Assembly (NCBI RefSeq): GCF_001403735.1
Contig: NZ_CXPG01000021.1
Location: 186,001-250,000, forward strand
Source of the DNA: Jannaschia rubra
Lineage (GTDB): Bacteria > Pseudomonadota > Alphaproteobacteria > Rhodobacterales > Rhodobacteraceae
Reading direction: 5' to 3'
Length of the DNA stretch: 64,000 nucleotides
The translations under genes were made by a program, and so were the position numbers. Within the stretch, counting starts at the first letter, position 1. The number at the start of each line of letters is the position of its first letter. This document shows positions 1 through 9,400 of the stretch, in pieces. The notes beneath the pieces were generated by a model. It searched no databases. It saw nothing but the letters and a program-made list of their open reading frames with translations, and was not told where the DNA came from.

Positions 1-294
1 GACCTTTTGCGGAGCATTTACCCCGAGGCCCGGCCCGAGCCGCGCTACCGGATCGAGGAGATGCCGATGGCGCTCGACATGGTGATGGCGACCGGCCTGC
101 CCGCGCTGCTGCCCGACTTCATGGTGCAGCCGCGGCACGGGCTGGTGGCAGCCGACCTGCCGGAGAACGACCTGAGAAACGAGCTCTGGATCACCTATCA
201 CGAGACGCGCCACAGCGACGCGACCCTGCGGGCGGTGGTGGACTGGTTCTGTTCGGCCGGGTCCGCAGGCGGGCTGCGGATGGCGGGCGAATAG
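1..294 (+). CDS. LysR-family transcriptional regulator, C-terminal part only (5' end outside window)
   Basis: Open from base 1 to a TAG at 292-294, giving the last 97 residues. The fragment resembles the end of a LysR-type effector-binding domain: [15 protein letters not shown] is the usual segment where a regulator checks a promiscuous, low-specificity state, and it is followed by a short strand and a C-terminal helix ([10 protein letters not shown]) typical of these proteins. The DNA-binding N-terminus lies upstream of the window, so target and effector cannot be judged. It is followed by 44 bases and then trmFO on the same strand, and no functional link to trmFO is implied. The assignment to LysR rests on overall pattern only. 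Confidence 0.7.
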   Translation, partial: DLLRSIYPEARPEPRYRIEEMPMALDMVMATGLPALLPDFMVQPRHGLVAADLPENDLRNELWITYHETRHSDATLRAVVDWFCSAGSAGGLRMAGE

Positions 295-338
295 GCGCGG
301 GGCTTCCCCCCCGGCGGCGCGCAGCCTATGTGACGCGC

Positions 339-1688
339 ATGACGGAGACATTGCACATCATCGGCGGCGGCATGGCCGGGTCGGAGGCCGCCTGGCAGGC
401 GGCGAACGCGGGCGTGCCCGTGATCATCCACGAGATGCGGCCGAAGGTCGGCACCTTCGCGCACCGCACCGGGTCGCTGGCAGAGATGGTCTGTTCCAAC
501 TCGTTCCGGTCGGACGACGACGAGCAGAACGCCGTGGGCCTGCTGCATTGGGAGATGCGCGCGGCGGACGGGATTATCATGCGCATGGCCGACGCCCATG
601 CCCTGCCCGCCGGCGGGGCGCTGGCGGTGGACCGCGACGCCTTCGCCGCCGCCGTGACCGATGCCGTGCGCGCCCATCCCCTGATCTCGGTGGCGGAGGA
701 AGAAGTGACGGACCTGCCCCGCGACGGCCAGTGGATCGTCGCCACCGGGCCGCTGACCGGCTCGGCGCTGGCCGCCGCCATCGCGGCCGAAGCGGGGCAG
801 GACGCGCTGGCCTTCTTCGACGCCATCGCCCCCATCGTCCACGCCGACACCATCGACATGTCGCGCGCCTGGCGCCAGTCGCGCTACGACAAGGGCGAGA
901 CGGAGGAGGAGCGGACCGCCTATATCAACTGCCCCATGGACCGGGAGCAGTACGAGGCGTTCATCGACGCGCTGCTCGCCGCCGAGAAGACCGAGTTCAA
1001 GCCGGGCGAGACGGCGGGCTATTTCGACGGCTGCCTGCCCATCGAGGTGATGGCCGAACGGGGACGCGAGACGCTGCGTCACGGGCCGATGAAGCCCGTG
1101 GGCCTGACCAACCCGCACCAGCCCGACGTGAAGGCCCATGCGGTGGTGCAGTTGCGGCGCGACAATGCGCTCGGCACGCTCTACAACATCGTAGGTTTCC
1201 AGACCAAGATGAAGTACGGCGCGCAAAAGGCTGTTTTCGCGATGATTCCCGGGCTGGAGAACGCGTCCTTCGCGCGGCTGGGCGGCATCCATCGCAACAC
1301 CTTCATCAACTCGCCCACGCTGCTCGACCATCGGATGCGCCTGAAGTCGCGGCCGAACATCCGGTTCGCGGGGCAGATCACGGGGGTCGAGGGCTATGTC
1401 GAATCGGCCGCCATGGGCCTGCTGGCCGGACGGATGGCGGCGGCCGAGATGCTGGGCCACGACCTGCCCCCGGTGCCGCAGACGACGGCCATGGGCGCGC
1501 TGGTCAACCACATCACCGGCGGGGCGGATGCCAAGACGTTCCAGCCGATGAACGTGAACTTCGGCCTGTTCCCCCCGGTCGACGCGCGCGGCGGGCGGCG
1601 GGGGCGGATGGTCCGCTACAAGATGTACACCGACCGGGCCAAGGCCGATTGGACCGACTGGCTGGGGGTGCGGCAGGCGGCCGAATGA
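339..1688 (+). CDS. trmFO: TrmFO, methylenetetrahydrofolate--tRNA-(uracil-5-)-methyltransferase
   Basis: This cytoplasmic flavoenzyme makes 5-methyluridine at position 54 in the T-loop of tRNA, using methylene-tetrahydrofolate and FADH2. The N-terminus has the FAD-binding Rossmann motif [10 protein letters not shown] (residues 9-18). The family motif CSNSFRSDD follows (residues 52-60, holding a conserved Cys), and a late [20 protein letters not shown] segment is also characteristic. The 449-residue length is normal. ATG 339 is chosen because [11 protein letters not shown] is the standard family start; an in-frame GTG at 330 would add three residues. The stop overlaps the gluQRS start (ATGA, 1685-1688), so the two tRNA-modification genes are probably translationally coupled. 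Confidence 0.95.
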   Translation: MTETLHIIGGGMAGSEAAWQAANAGVPVIIHEMRPKVGTFAHRTGSLAEMVCSNSFRSDDDEQNAVGLLHWEMRAADGIIMRMADAHALPAGGALAVDRDAFAAAVTDAVRAHPLISVAEEEVTDLPRDGQWIVATGPLTGSALAAAIAAEAGQDALAFFDAIAPIVHADTIDMSRAWRQSRYDKGETEEERTAYINCPMDREQYEAFIDALLAAEKTEFKPGETAGYFDGCLPIEVMAERGRETLRHGPMKPVGLTNPHQPDVKAHAVVQLRRDNALGTLYNIVGFQTKMKYGAQKAVFAMIPGLENASFARLGGIHRNTFINSPTLLDHRMRLKSRPNIRFAGQITGVEGYVESAAMGLLAGRMAAAEMLGHDLPPVPQTTAMGALVNHITGGADAKTFQPMNVNFGLFPPVDARGGRRGRMVRYKMYTDRAKADWTDWLGVRQAAE

Positions 1689-2503
1689 TCACCCGCTTCG
1701 CGCCGTCGCCGACGGGGCCGCTGCATCTGGGCCATGCCTGGGCCGCGATGGTGGCGGACGACCTGGGGCGGATGCACCTGCGGATCGAGGATATCGACCG
1801 GCAGCGGTCGAAGCCGGAATGGGAAGCGGCGATCTTCGATGACTTGCGGTGGCTGGGGCTGGACTGGTCCGGGCCGGTCATGCGGCAGTCGGAGCGGATG
1901 GCGGCCTATGGTGCGGCGCTGGATCGGCTCTGGGCGGCGGGGCTGCTGTTTCCCTGCACCTGCAACCGGCGCGACATTTTGGCCGCCGCCAGCGCGCCGC
2001 AGGAAGGCGCGCCGCTGCTGGGCCCCGACGGCGTCGTCTATCCGGGCACCTGCCGCGGCGCCCCGCGCGGTGGCGCGCGCCCGAATGGCGTGGCGCTGCG
2101 GCTGGACGCGCGGGTGGTGGGCGACCTGCATTGGGTGGAACGGGACAAGCCGAGGACGATGGATGCCGCCACCTTTCGCGATACCATCGGCGACGTGGTG
2201 CTGGCCCGGCGCGACTTCGGCACCTCCTATCATCTGGCGGTCACGGTGGACGACGCGGCGCAGGGCATCACGCTCGTCACCCGCGGACACGATCTGGAAG
2301 AGGCGACGCCAATCCACGTCGCGTTGCAGCGCTTGCTGGACCTGCCCCGGCCGACCTATCACCACCACGACCTTGTCCGCGACGCCGAAGGAAGACGCCT
2401 GGCCAAGCGCGACGATGCCCGGTCCATCGCCAGCTACCGCGCCGCGGGCTGGACGGCGCAGGCACTCAAGGACCGCCTGCGCCAAAGCCGGATCGCGCCC
2501 TAG
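1685..2503 (+). CDS. gluQRS: Glutamyl-Q tRNA(Asp) synthetase
   Basis: A truncated relative of glutamyl-tRNA synthetase that loads glutamate onto queuosine at the wobble position of tRNA-Asp. The class I signature is [12 protein letters not shown] (residues 6-17), and the KMSKS-like loop is RLAKRDDA near residue 240. A zinc-binding set, Cys-x-Cys plus a later Tyr and Cys (CTCNRRD then YPGTC), lies in the middle. The length of 272 aa shows that the anticodon-binding domain of a true GluRS is missing, as expected for this family. It starts inside the trmFO stop. Its TAG shares the four bases CTAG (2500-2503) with the stop codon of the convergent hydrolase gene. Confidence 0.93.
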   Translation: MITRFAPSPTGPLHLGHAWAAMVADDLGRMHLRIEDIDRQRSKPEWEAAIFDDLRWLGLDWSGPVMRQSERMAAYGAALDRLWAAGLLFPCTCNRRDILAAASAPQEGAPLLGPDGVVYPGTCRGAPRGGARPNGVALRLDARVVGDLHWVERDKPRTMDAATFRDTIGDVVLARRDFGTSYHLAVTVDDAAQGITLVTRGHDLEEATPIHVALQRLLDLPRPTYHHHDLVRDAEGRRLAKRDDARSIASYRAAGWTAQALKDRLRQSRIAP

Positions 2504-3321
2504 CCGCGCAGGAACCTGAGCATGTCGTCGGTGAGCTGCTCCGCATGCGTCGCGGTCAGACCGTGGGGCGCGCCGTCGTATTCGCGCAACTCCGCCCCCG
2601 CGATCCCCTGCGCCGCCGCGCGGCCGGACGGGTCGATGGGCACCGTCTGGTCCCCCGTGCCGTGCACGACCAGCGTGGGCACGTCGAAGGCGGCGAGGTC
2701 GGGGCGGAATTCGGTGGTGCCGAATGCGTCGACGCAGTCGATGGTGGCCTTGGGGCTGGCCATCATCGCCATCATCCAGGACCACTTCAGGATGCCGTCG
2801 GACACGCCGCCCGCGTCGGTCCCCATGCCGTAGAAACCCTTGAAGAAGTCCTGAAGGAAGCCGGGCCGGTCCTTTTGCAGCCCCTCCTTCATCTGCTCGA
2901 ACACCGAGGGATCGACGCCATCGGGATTGTCATGCGATTTCTTCATGTAGGGCACGACGGAGGAGATCAGCCCGGCCTGCCGCACCCCCTTGCCATCGTG
3001 GCGCGACATGTAGCGGGCGACCTCGCCCCCGCCCATGGAGAACCCGAAGATCGCGGCGTCGCGGAGCGACAGGCCATCGATCACCGCGGCCAGATCGTCG
3101 GCCATCGTGTCGTAGTCGTAGCCGGTGAAGGGCTGCTCCGACCGCCCGAAGCCGCGCCGGTCATAGGCGACGACGCGGAACCCCGCGCGGGCCAGGGGGA
3201 GGGCCTGATATTCCCACGAATCGGCATTGAGCGGCCAGCCGTGGATCAGGACGACCGGGCGACCCTCGCCCCAGTCCTTGACGTGAAGGCGGGTGCCGTC
3301 GGCGGCTTCGATCATCGGCAT
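2500..3321 (-). CDS. Alpha/beta hydrolase (haloperoxidase/esterase-like)
   Basis: A 273-residue single-domain alpha/beta hydrolase. The oxyanion-hole segment is HGWPLNADSW, the nucleophile elbow is GFSMGGGE, and the catalytic acid region is VVHGTGDQTVPID with the His in GAPHGL near the C-terminus, so the Ser-Asp-His triad is complete. The closest remembered family is the cofactor-free chloroperoxidase/arylesterase group. The substrate is unknown, and peroxidase activity in that group is usually incidental. ATG 3321 is chosen because MPMIEAADGTRLHVKDWG is a typical start for this family, although the frame stays open further upstream. It stands alone between the convergent gluQRS and the M20 gene. 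Confidence 0.85.
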   Translation of the reverse strand: MPMIEAADGTRLHVKDWGEGRPVVLIHGWPLNADSWEYQALPLARAGFRVVAYDRRGFGRSEQPFTGYDYDTMADDLAAVIDGLSLRDAAIFGFSMGGGEVARYMSRHDGKGVRQAGLISSVVPYMKKSHDNPDGVDPSVFEQMKEGLQKDRPGFLQDFFKGFYGMGTDAGGVSDGILKWSWMMAMMASPKATIDCVDAFGTTEFRPDLAAFDVPTLVVHGTGDQTVPIDPSGRAAAQGIAGAELREYDGAPHGLTATHAEQLTDDMLRFLRG

Positions 3322-3379
3322 AACGCGGTCCTTTCGCTCGGGAGTCGTCCCGCAACGAAAGGCCCGCGCCGCCGGTTCC

Positions 3380-4540
3380 TCAGAGCGGCTGCGCCGTCTC
3401 GACCAGACGCGCGAAGAAGCTGGCGCCGACGGGAGCGATGGCGTCGTTGAAGTCGTACTCGGGATGGTGCAGCACCGGCCCCGGCCCCGCGCCGAGGAAC
3501 AGGTAGGCGCCGGGGCGGGCGTTGAGCATATAGCTGAAATCCTCGCCCCCCATCTCCTTCGCCGCCTGGGCGTCGACCTTGCCCTGCCCCGCCACGTCGG
3601 CGGCGACGCGGGTGGCGAAATCGGTGCGGTCCGGGTCGTTGACGGTGGAGGGATAGCCCCGTTCGTACCGGCAGGTCGCGGTGACGCCATAGGACGCCGC
3701 CTGCCCCGCGACGATCGTGGCCATGCGCTGTTCGACCATGTCCTGCACCGCGGGGTCGAAGGTCCGCACGGTGCCGCCGAGGAACGCCGTCTCGGGCACG
3801 ATGTTGTCGGCCGACCCGGTGTGGATCTGCGTGATCGACACCACCAGTTCGTCCATTGCGTAGTGGTTGCGGCTGACGATGGTCTGGATCGCCTGCCCGA
3901 TGCCGAGCGCGGCGACGACTGGATCGCAGGTGTCGTGGGGCATCGCCCCATGGCCGCCCTTGCCGGTGATGTCGATGTGGAACATGTCGACCGCCGCCAT
4001 GAGCGGGCCGGGACGGGTGAAGAACTCGCCTTCGGCGAAGTTGGGCGAATTGTGGATGCCGTAGACCTGTTCGATGTCGAAGCGGTCCATGATCCCCTCC
4101 TGCACCATGACGTCGCCGCCGCCGCCGTGTTCCTCGGCCGGCTGGAAGATCAGCGCGACACGGCCGCGGAAGTTGCGCGTCTGCGCCAGGTATTTCGCGG
4201 CGCCGAGCAGCATCGTGGTGTGCCCGTCGTGGCCGCAGGCGTGCATCCGGCCGGGGGTTTCGCTGGCATGGTCGGCGCCCGTCGCTTCGGTGATGGGCAG
4301 GGCGTCCATATCGGCGCGCAGGCCGATGGTGGGGCCGTCGCCCTGCCCTTCGACGATGGCGACGATGCCGGAGGTGGCGATGCCCTCGTGGATGTCGGTG
4401 ATGCCGAAGGAGCGCAGCTTTTCGGCGACGAAGGCGGAAGTCTTCGGCAGGTCGAAGCTGAGCTCCGGGTGGCGGTGCAGCCAATGGCGCCATTCCTGCA
4501 TCTCGGGTTGCATCGCGGCGATGGAATTGATGACTGGCAT
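3380..4540 (-). CDS. M20 family amidohydrolase (hippurate hydrolase / N-acyl-amino-acid deacylase type)
   Basis: A 386-residue metallopeptidase-fold amidohydrolase. The first metal-binding segment is HACGHDGHTTMLLGA, followed by the catalytic Glu pair in IFQPAEEHGGGG. A dimerisation insert carries the conserved GKGGHGAMPH motif, and the last ligand region is MGGEDFSYML. These are the hallmarks of the M20D branch (hippurate hydrolase, IAA-amino-acid hydrolase, N-acetyl-diaminopimelate deacetylase). The exact acylated substrate cannot be told. No signal peptide is seen, so it acts in the cytoplasm. It is divergent from mazG with a 54-base gap and 58 bases upstream of the hydrolase gene on the same strand, with which it might be co-transcribed. 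Confidence 0.88.
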   Translation of the reverse strand: MPVINSIAAMQPEMQEWRHWLHRHPELSFDLPKTSAFVAEKLRSFGITDIHEGIATSGIVAIVEGQGDGPTIGLRADMDALPITEATGADHASETPGRMHACGHDGHTTMLLGAAKYLAQTRNFRGRVALIFQPAEEHGGGGDVMVQEGIMDRFDIEQVYGIHNSPNFAEGEFFTRPGPLMAAVDMFHIDITGKGGHGAMPHDTCDPVVAALGIGQAIQTIVSRNHYAMDELVVSITQIHTGSADNIVPETAFLGGTVRTFDPAVQDMVEQRMATIVAGQAASYGVTATCRYERGYPSTVNDPDRTDFATRVAADVAGQGKVDAQAAKEMGGEDFSYMLNARPGAYLFLGAGPGPVLHHPEYDFNDAIAPVGASFFARLVETAQPL

Positions 4541-4594
4541 GGCGCGGCTCCTGTTCGATCCGCGGCAGACAACACCGATCACGGGGGAAAGCCA

Positions 4595-5398
4595 ATGGCC
4601 GACGATCCTTGCACCACGCGCGGCGGCGGCCTGCCCCGGCTTCTGGCGATCATGGACCGGCTGCGCGACCCAGACACCGGCTGCCCCTGGGACATAGAGC
4701 AGGATTTCGCGTCCATCGCCCCCTATACCATCGAGGAGGCGCATGAGGTCGCCGACGCCATCGAACGGGAGGCCTGGGACGAGCTGGAGGGGGAGCTGGG
4801 CGACCTGCTCCTGCAGGTGGTCTATCACGCGCGGATGGGAGCGGAGGCGGGGCGCTTCGACTTCCATTCCATCGCGGAGCGTGTCGCGCAGAAGATGGTG
4901 GACCGTCACCCGCACATCTGGGGCGACGGCGACCGCGACAAGAGCGCGGCGCAGCAGGTCGCCGATTGGGAAGCGGTGAAGGCGCAGGAACGGCGGGGGC
5001 GCACGCTGGACGGGGTGGCGCTCGGGCTGCCGGCGCTGATGCGGGCGGTGAAGTTGCAGAACCGGGCGGCGCGCGTGGGCTTTGACTGGCCCGCGACGGT
5101 GGCGGTGCTCGACAAGCTGCGCGAGGAGGCGGCGGAGCTGGTCGAGGCGCGCCATACGCTGTCGCCCGCCGAGGTGCAGGAGGAGATGGGCGATCTGCTG
5201 TTCGTCATGGCGAACCTGTCGCGGCACCTGGGCGTCGACCCGGAGGTCGCGCTGCGCGGTGCCAACGCCAAGTTCACCCGTCGGTTCGAGACCATCGAGG
5301 ATGCGCTGGCCCGCGACGGGCGGACCCCGATGCAGTCGGACCTGGCCGAGATGGACGCGCTGTGGGATGCGGCGAAGGCGGGAGAAAAATCGTCTTAG
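4595..5398 (+). CDS. mazG: Nucleoside triphosphate pyrophosphohydrolase MazG
   Basis: A 267-residue house-cleaning NTP pyrophosphatase with two MazG repeats. The first (about residues 18-120) carries the EExxE-type metal site in TIEEAHEVADAI and the ELGDLLLQVVYHA helix. The second (about 150-230) repeats the pattern as KLREEAAELVEA and EEMGDLLFVMANL. CPWDIEQDF near residue 31 is the usual family start region. It hydrolyses aberrant or excess dNTPs and NTPs to monophosphate and pyrophosphate. The start ATG follows a GGGGGAAAG stretch that can serve as ribosome binding site. The gene is divergent from the M20 amidohydrolase. Confidence 0.94.
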   Translation: MADDPCTTRGGGLPRLLAIMDRLRDPDTGCPWDIEQDFASIAPYTIEEAHEVADAIEREAWDELEGELGDLLLQVVYHARMGAEAGRFDFHSIAERVAQKMVDRHPHIWGDGDRDKSAAQQVADWEAVKAQERRGRTLDGVALGLPALMRAVKLQNRAARVGFDWPATVAVLDKLREEAAELVEARHTLSPAEVQEEMGDLLFVMANLSRHLGVDPEVALRGANAKFTRRFETIEDALARDGRTPMQSDLAEMDALWDAAKAGEKSS

Positions 5399-5404
5399 TG
5401 TTTC

Positions 5405-5436
5405 TGTCGGGATTGACCCGAGCGATTTTGTCGGGA
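5405..5436 (+). promoter_or_regulatory. Promoter region of the iron-binding protein gene with an 8-bp direct repeat
   Basis: TGTCGGGA occurs at 5405-5412 and again, exactly, at 5429-5436 (24 bp pitch). A -35-like TTGACC lies between the copies (5413-5418), with a poor -10 candidate near 5435-5441. A repeat flanking the -35 element is where a regulator would be expected. The downstream gene encodes an Fe(III)-binding protein, so an iron regulator is a reasonable guess, but the motif does not match any Fur, Irr or RirA consensus I can recall. Confidence 0.35.
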
Positions 5437-5468
5437 ATAGCTGTGCCATCTTTCACAAGGAGGCCCCG

Positions 5469-6473
5469 ATGCTTCGAACCGCCATTCTCGCCACCACCGC
5501 GCTCGCCGCATTGCCCGCCATCGCGGACGAGGTGAACGTCTATTCCTATCGCCAGCCCGAGTTGATGCAGCCGCTGGTCGATGGGTTCGAGGAAGCCACG
5601 GGCCATACGGCCAACGTCGTCTACATCGACAAGGGCATCACCGAGCGTCTGGTGGCCGAAGGCGAACGCAGCCCCGCCGACCTGATTTTCACCGTCGACA
5701 TCTCGCGCCTTGCGGAGGCCAAGGAGGCGGGCGTCACGCAGCCGGTCGAGAGCGAGACGCTGAACGCGAACATCCCCGACGCCATGCGCGACGACGAGGG
5801 CCACTGGTACGGGGTCACAACCCGCGCGCGCATCATCTATGCCAGCAAGGACCGCGTGGCCGAAGGCGAGGTCACGACCTACGAAGACCTGGCCGACCCG
5901 AAGTGGAAGGGCCGCATCTGCACCCGGTCGGGCACGCACGTCTACACCATCGGCCTCGTGTCCGCCATGATCGAGCACAACGGCATCGAGGAGACGAAGG
6001 AGTGGCTGGAGGGCCTGAAGGCGAACCTGGCCAAGGCTCCCTCCGGCGGCGACCGTGAGCAGGTCAAGGCGATCTGGGCCGGTGAATGCGACATCAGCCT
6101 GGGCAACACCTATTACATGGGTGCGATGCTGAAGGACCCGGAGCAGCAGGAGTGGGCCGATTCGGTCCGCATCGAGTTCCCCACCTTCGCGGACGGATCG
6201 GGAACTCACGTCAACATCTCGGGCGTGGCCATGGTCAAGGGTGCCGCGAACGAAGGCCCGGCGCTGGAATTCATGGAGTACCTGTCGTCGCCCGAGGCGC
6301 AGTCGATCTATGCCGACGTGGTGAACGAATATCCCGTCGCGCCGGGGTCGGAGCCGTCCGAACTGGTCGCCGGCTGGGGTGATCTGACGCCCGACGACAC
6401 CGACCTGACGGCGGTCGCCAGCCACCGCGCCGAAGCGTTGAAGCTGGTCGAGCAGGTGGACTTCGACGGCTGA
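5469..6473 (+). CDS. Fe(III) ABC transporter periplasmic substrate-binding protein (FbpA/FutA type)
   Basis: A 334-residue periplasmic binding protein with a Sec signal peptide (residues 1-19, ending ALPAIA before DEVNVYSYR). The mature start EVNVYSYRQPELM and the adjacent tyrosines in SLGNTYYMGAML near residue 217 are characteristic of the ferric-ion binding proteins, in which tyrosines coordinate iron directly. A strong ribosome binding site (AAGGAGGC) lies just before the ATG. The permease and ATPase genes are not adjacent: the next gene encodes a nucleoside hydrolase and a terminator-like hairpin separates them. This is therefore an orphan binding protein here, with partners presumably elsewhere. 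Confidence 0.9.
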   Translation: MLRTAILATTALAALPAIADEVNVYSYRQPELMQPLVDGFEEATGHTANVVYIDKGITERLVAEGERSPADLIFTVDISRLAEAKEAGVTQPVESETLNANIPDAMRDDEGHWYGVTTRARIIYASKDRVAEGEVTTYEDLADPKWKGRICTRSGTHVYTIGLVSAMIEHNGIEETKEWLEGLKANLAKAPSGGDREQVKAIWAGECDISLGNTYYMGAMLKDPEQQEWADSVRIEFPTFADGSGTHVNISGVAMVKGAANEGPALEFMEYLSSPEAQSIYADVVNEYPVAPGSEPSELVAGWGDLTPDDTDLTAVASHRAEALKLVEQVDFDG

Positions 6474-6525
6474 GCCACAAGGCATGACCGTGCTGGCGGG
6501 CGATGCCTGCGAACGGGCGGTTGAT

Positions 6526-6558
6526 GCGGCGCGCTCTGGACATTCCGGGGCGCGCCGC
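6526..6558 (+). terminator. Probable intrinsic terminator after the iron-binding protein gene
   Basis: A perfect 9-bp inverted repeat, GCGGCGCGC (6526-6534) and GCGCGCCGC (6550-6558), closes a 15-base loop and is followed by TTT. It begins 53 bases after the stop of the iron-binding protein gene and ends 13 bases before the nucleoside hydrolase start. The T-run is short, as is common in GC-rich alphaproteobacteria, so termination may be partial. Confidence 0.5.
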
Positions 6559-6571
6559 TTTGATGAGGGGC

Positions 6572-7513
6572 ATGACACAGAAGATCATCATCGACACCGA
6601 CCCCGGCCAGGACGACGCCGTCGCCATCCTGCTGGCCTTCGCCTCGCCCGAACTCAAGGTGCTGGGTCTGACCGCCGTGGCCGGCAACGTCCCGCTGGAG
6701 CTGACGGCGCGCAATGCGCGCATCGTCTGCGAACTGGCCGGGCGGACGGATATCCCCGTGTACGCAGGCTGCGACCGGCCGATCGCGCGCGACCTGGTCA
6801 CGGCGGAGCATGTCCACGGCAAGACCGGATTGGACGGGCCGCAGATGGACGATCCCGCCATGCCCCTGGCCGAGGGGCATGCCGTGGATTTCATCATCGA
6901 CACGCTGCGCGCCCAGGATCCGGGCACCGTGGTCCTGTGCCCGCTGGGGCCGCTCACGAACATCGCCACCGCGTTCCGGCGCGCGCCGGACATCGTGGAA
7001 CGGGTGCAGCGCATCGTCCTGATGGGCGGCGCCTATTTCGAGGTGGGCAACATCACCCCCGCCGCGGAGTTCAACATCTATGTAGACCCTGAGGCCGCGC
7101 GCGACGTCTTTGCCGCCGGCGTGCCGCTGACCGTCCTGCCGCTCGACGTCACGCACAAGGCGCTGACCAATGCGGCGCGCGTGCAGGCGTTCCGCGACAT
7201 GGGCACCCGCGTCGGCACCATGGTGGCCGCCTGGACCGATTTCTTCGAGCGTTACGACAAGGAGAAATACGGCTCGGCCGGCGCGCCCCTGCACGACCCC
7301 TGCGTGATCGCCTGGCTTCTGAAGCCCGAGCTGTTCTCCGGCCGCGAGGTCAATGTGGAGATCGAGGTGGACAGCCCCCTGACCCGCGGGATGACCGTGG
7401 CCGACTGGTGGGGCGTGACCGACCGGGCGCCCAATGCGTTGTTCATCGGGGACGTGGATGCCGACGGGTTCTTCGCCCTGCTGACGGAACGGCTGGCCCG
7501 GCTGCACGACTGA
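6572..7513 (+). CDS. Nucleoside hydrolase (inosine-uridine preferring family)
   Basis: A 313-residue Ca2+-dependent ribonucleoside hydrolase that splits the N-glycosidic bond of nucleosides for salvage. The family signature IIIDTDPGQDDAVA (residues 5-18) supplies the calcium-binding aspartates, and the later LHDPCVIAWLL carries the C-terminal Asp ligand. The active-site HGKTGLDGP segment and LMGGAYFEVGN are also conserved. ATG 6572 is preferred because GAGGGG lies just upstream; an in-frame ATG at 6563 would add three residues. The purine or pyrimidine preference cannot be read from the sequence. Only 27 bases separate it from selO. Confidence 0.92.
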   Translation: MTQKIIIDTDPGQDDAVAILLAFASPELKVLGLTAVAGNVPLELTARNARIVCELAGRTDIPVYAGCDRPIARDLVTAEHVHGKTGLDGPQMDDPAMPLAEGHAVDFIIDTLRAQDPGTVVLCPLGPLTNIATAFRRAPDIVERVQRIVLMGGAYFEVGNITPAAEFNIYVDPEAARDVFAAGVPLTVLPLDVTHKALTNAARVQAFRDMGTRVGTMVAAWTDFFERYDKEKYGSAGAPLHDPCVIAWLLKPELFSGREVNVEIEVDSPLTRGMTVADWWGVTDRAPNALFIGDVDADGFFALLTERLARLHD

Positions 7514-7540
7514 CACGGCCGGGGCGGCGGAGGAGAGACC

Positions 7541-8929
7541 ATGTTCACCTTCGACAACACCTATGCCCGCCTGCCCGACCGGTTCTTCACCCGGATGGCC
7601 CCGACGCCCGTGGCCGACCCCGGCTGGGTGGCGCTGAACGACGGGCTGGCGCGCGATCTGGGGCTGGACCCGGACCAATTGCGCGGCGCGCTCGACGTCT
7701 TCGCGGGCAACCGCGTGCCGGAGGGGGCCGAACCGCTGGCGCAGCTTTACGCGGGCCACCAGTTCGGCGGGTGGTCCCCGCAACTGGGCGACGGTCGCGC
7801 GATCCTGCTGGGCGAACACGTCGGACCCCACGGGCGGGTGGACGTGCAACTCAAGGGTTCCGGCCCCACGCCCTATTCGCGCATGGGCGACGGACGCTCG
7901 GCGCTCGGGCCCGTCATCCGCGAATACATCGTGTCCGAGGCGATGCACGCGCTCGGCGTGCCGACGACCCGCGCGCTGGCCGCCGTGACGACGGGCGAGA
8001 CGGTGCTGCGGCAGGAGGGTCAGATGCCCGGTGGCATCCTGACCCGCATCGCCGCGTCGCACATCCGCGTCGGCACCTTTCAGGTCTTCGCCGCCCGTGG
8101 CGATGAGGAGGCGCTGCATCTGCTGCTCGACCACGCCATCGCCCGCCACGCTTCGGATGCGGAGGGGCCGATGGGCCTGCTGCGGCACGTGATGGCCGCG
8201 CAGGCGCGGCTGGTAGCAGCATGGCTGGGGCTGGGGTTCGTCCACGGCGTGATGAACACCGACAACATGACGATCTCGGGGCAGACCATCGACTACGGGC
8301 CCTGCGCCTTTCTGGAGACCTGGCACCCCGATACCGTGTTCAGCAGCATCGACCAGATGGGCCGCTATGCCTGGTCGCGCCAGCCCGACATCGCGCTCTG
8401 GAACCTGGCGCAGCTTGCGACGGCGCTGCTCCCCCTGATGGGGGACCGCGACGCCGCGGTGGTCGAGGCGACTGCCGTGCTGGAGGAGTTCCATGGGTTC
8501 TACGACCGCGCTTGGCACGACGTGATGGCGGCCAAGATCGGGCTGGACGACATGAAGATCGGATTGGAACTGCTTGATATCATGAGGGAAGGCGAAGGCG
8601 ACTTTACCAACACCTTCCGCGCGCTGACGGTGGCGCCCGAGACGGCGCGCGATCAGGTGATGTGCCGAGACCGTTTCGACGACTGGTTCGCGCGGTGGCA
8701 GGCCATGGATCCCGACCGCGCCGCCATGGCGCGTGCCAACCCGGCCGTGATTCCCCGGAACCACCGTGTCGAACAGGCCATCGCGGCCGCCTACAAGGGC
8801 GACTTCGGCCCGTTCCACGCCCTGAACGCCGTGCTGGCGGACCCATGGACGGAAACGGAGGAGAACGCGCCCTACCGCACGCCCGCGGCGGCGCACGAAC
8901 GGGTGACGCGCACCTTCTGCGGCACATGA
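7541..8929 (+). CDS. selO: SelO/YdiU family protein AMPylase
   Basis: A 462-residue pseudokinase-fold enzyme that transfers AMP to hydroxyl side chains of proteins, known for roles in redox stress. Conserved blocks include [18 protein letters not shown], the lysine-bearing [19 protein letters not shown], and the inverted-kinase active site [14 protein letters not shown] followed by IDYGPCAF. The protein ends in Cys-Gly-Thr, so the C-terminal Cys that aligns with the selenocysteine of eukaryotic SelO is present as ordinary cysteine. The length is a little shorter than that of enterobacterial YdiU. It starts after a GGAGGAGAGACC ribosome binding site and is probably co-transcribed with the nucleoside hydrolase. 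Confidence 0.93.
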   Translation: MFTFDNTYARLPDRFFTRMAPTPVADPGWVALNDGLARDLGLDPDQLRGALDVFAGNRVPEGAEPLAQLYAGHQFGGWSPQLGDGRAILLGEHVGPHGRVDVQLKGSGPTPYSRMGDGRSALGPVIREYIVSEAMHALGVPTTRALAAVTTGETVLRQEGQMPGGILTRIAASHIRVGTFQVFAARGDEEALHLLLDHAIARHASDAEGPMGLLRHVMAAQARLVAAWLGLGFVHGVMNTDNMTISGQTIDYGPCAFLETWHPDTVFSSIDQMGRYAWSRQPDIALWNLAQLATALLPLMGDRDAAVVEATAVLEEFHGFYDRAWHDVMAAKIGLDDMKIGLELLDIMREGEGDFTNTFRALTVAPETARDQVMCRDRFDDWFARWQAMDPDRAAMARANPAVIPRNHRVEQAIAAAYKGDFGPFHALNAVLADPWTETEENAPYRTPAAAHERVTRTFCGT

Positions 8930-8931
8930 TT

Positions 8932-8949
8932 GCGCGGGTTTGCCCGCGC
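8932..8949 (+). terminator. Stem-loop just after selO
   Basis: GCGCGGG (8932-8938) and CCCGCGC (8943-8949) form a perfect 7-bp stem with a TTTG loop, two bases after the selO stop. No T-run follows, so it is either a weak terminator or an mRNA 3' end stabiliser. It lies within the 36-base gap before the Fur/Mur gene. Confidence 0.35.
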
Positions 8950-8965
8950 GGCTAAGGGGGCGGGC

Positions 8966-9385
8966 ATGAGTGTTCCGTCCCTTCTCGGCCGCTGCGAGGC
9001 GCATGGGCTGCGCCTGACCGGCCAGCGCCGCACCATCGCGCAGGTGCTGGAGGAGGCGTCCGACCACCCGGACGTCGAGACGATCCACGCCCGCGCCAGC
9101 GCCATCGACGCCAACATCTCGGTCGCCACCGTCTATCGCACCGTCAAGCTGTTCGAGGAACAGGGCCTGCTGGAGCGGCGGGAGTTCGGCGACGGCCGCG
9201 CTCGGTATGAGGATGCGGAGCGCGAGCATCATGACCACCTCATCGACCTTCAGACCGGCGAGGTGATCGAATTCGTGGACCCCGAGATCGAAGCCCTGCA
9301 GGAGAAGATCGCCCGCCGCCTGGGTTATGATCTGAAGGGGCACCGGATGGAGTTGTTCGCCGTGAAGCGGAAGCCCCATGTCTGA
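8966..9385 (+). CDS. fur: Fur-family metalloregulator (Fur/Mur type)
   Basis: A 139-residue Fur-family repressor. The N-terminal winged helix includes LRLTGQRRTIAQVLEEA and the recognition region ISVATVYRTVKLFEEQGLLE. The dimerisation domain keeps the regulatory-site histidines (EHHDHLID) and FVDPEIEALQ. The CXXC pair found after HHDHLI in enterobacterial Fur is replaced by DLQTG, so the structural zinc site is absent. That is the pattern remembered for alphaproteobacterial Mur (manganese-responsive) and related Fur proteins. Iron versus manganese response cannot be decided here. ATG 8966 is followed by the usual family N-terminus. The next gene starts 16 bases after the stop. Confidence 0.88.
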   Translation: MSVPSLLGRCEAHGLRLTGQRRTIAQVLEEASDHPDVETIHARASAIDANISVATVYRTVKLFEEQGLLERREFGDGRARYEDAEREHHDHLIDLQTGEVIEFVDPEIEALQEKIARRLGYDLKGHRMELFAVKRKPHV

Positions 9386-9400
9386 CGTCCGGCGCGCGGA

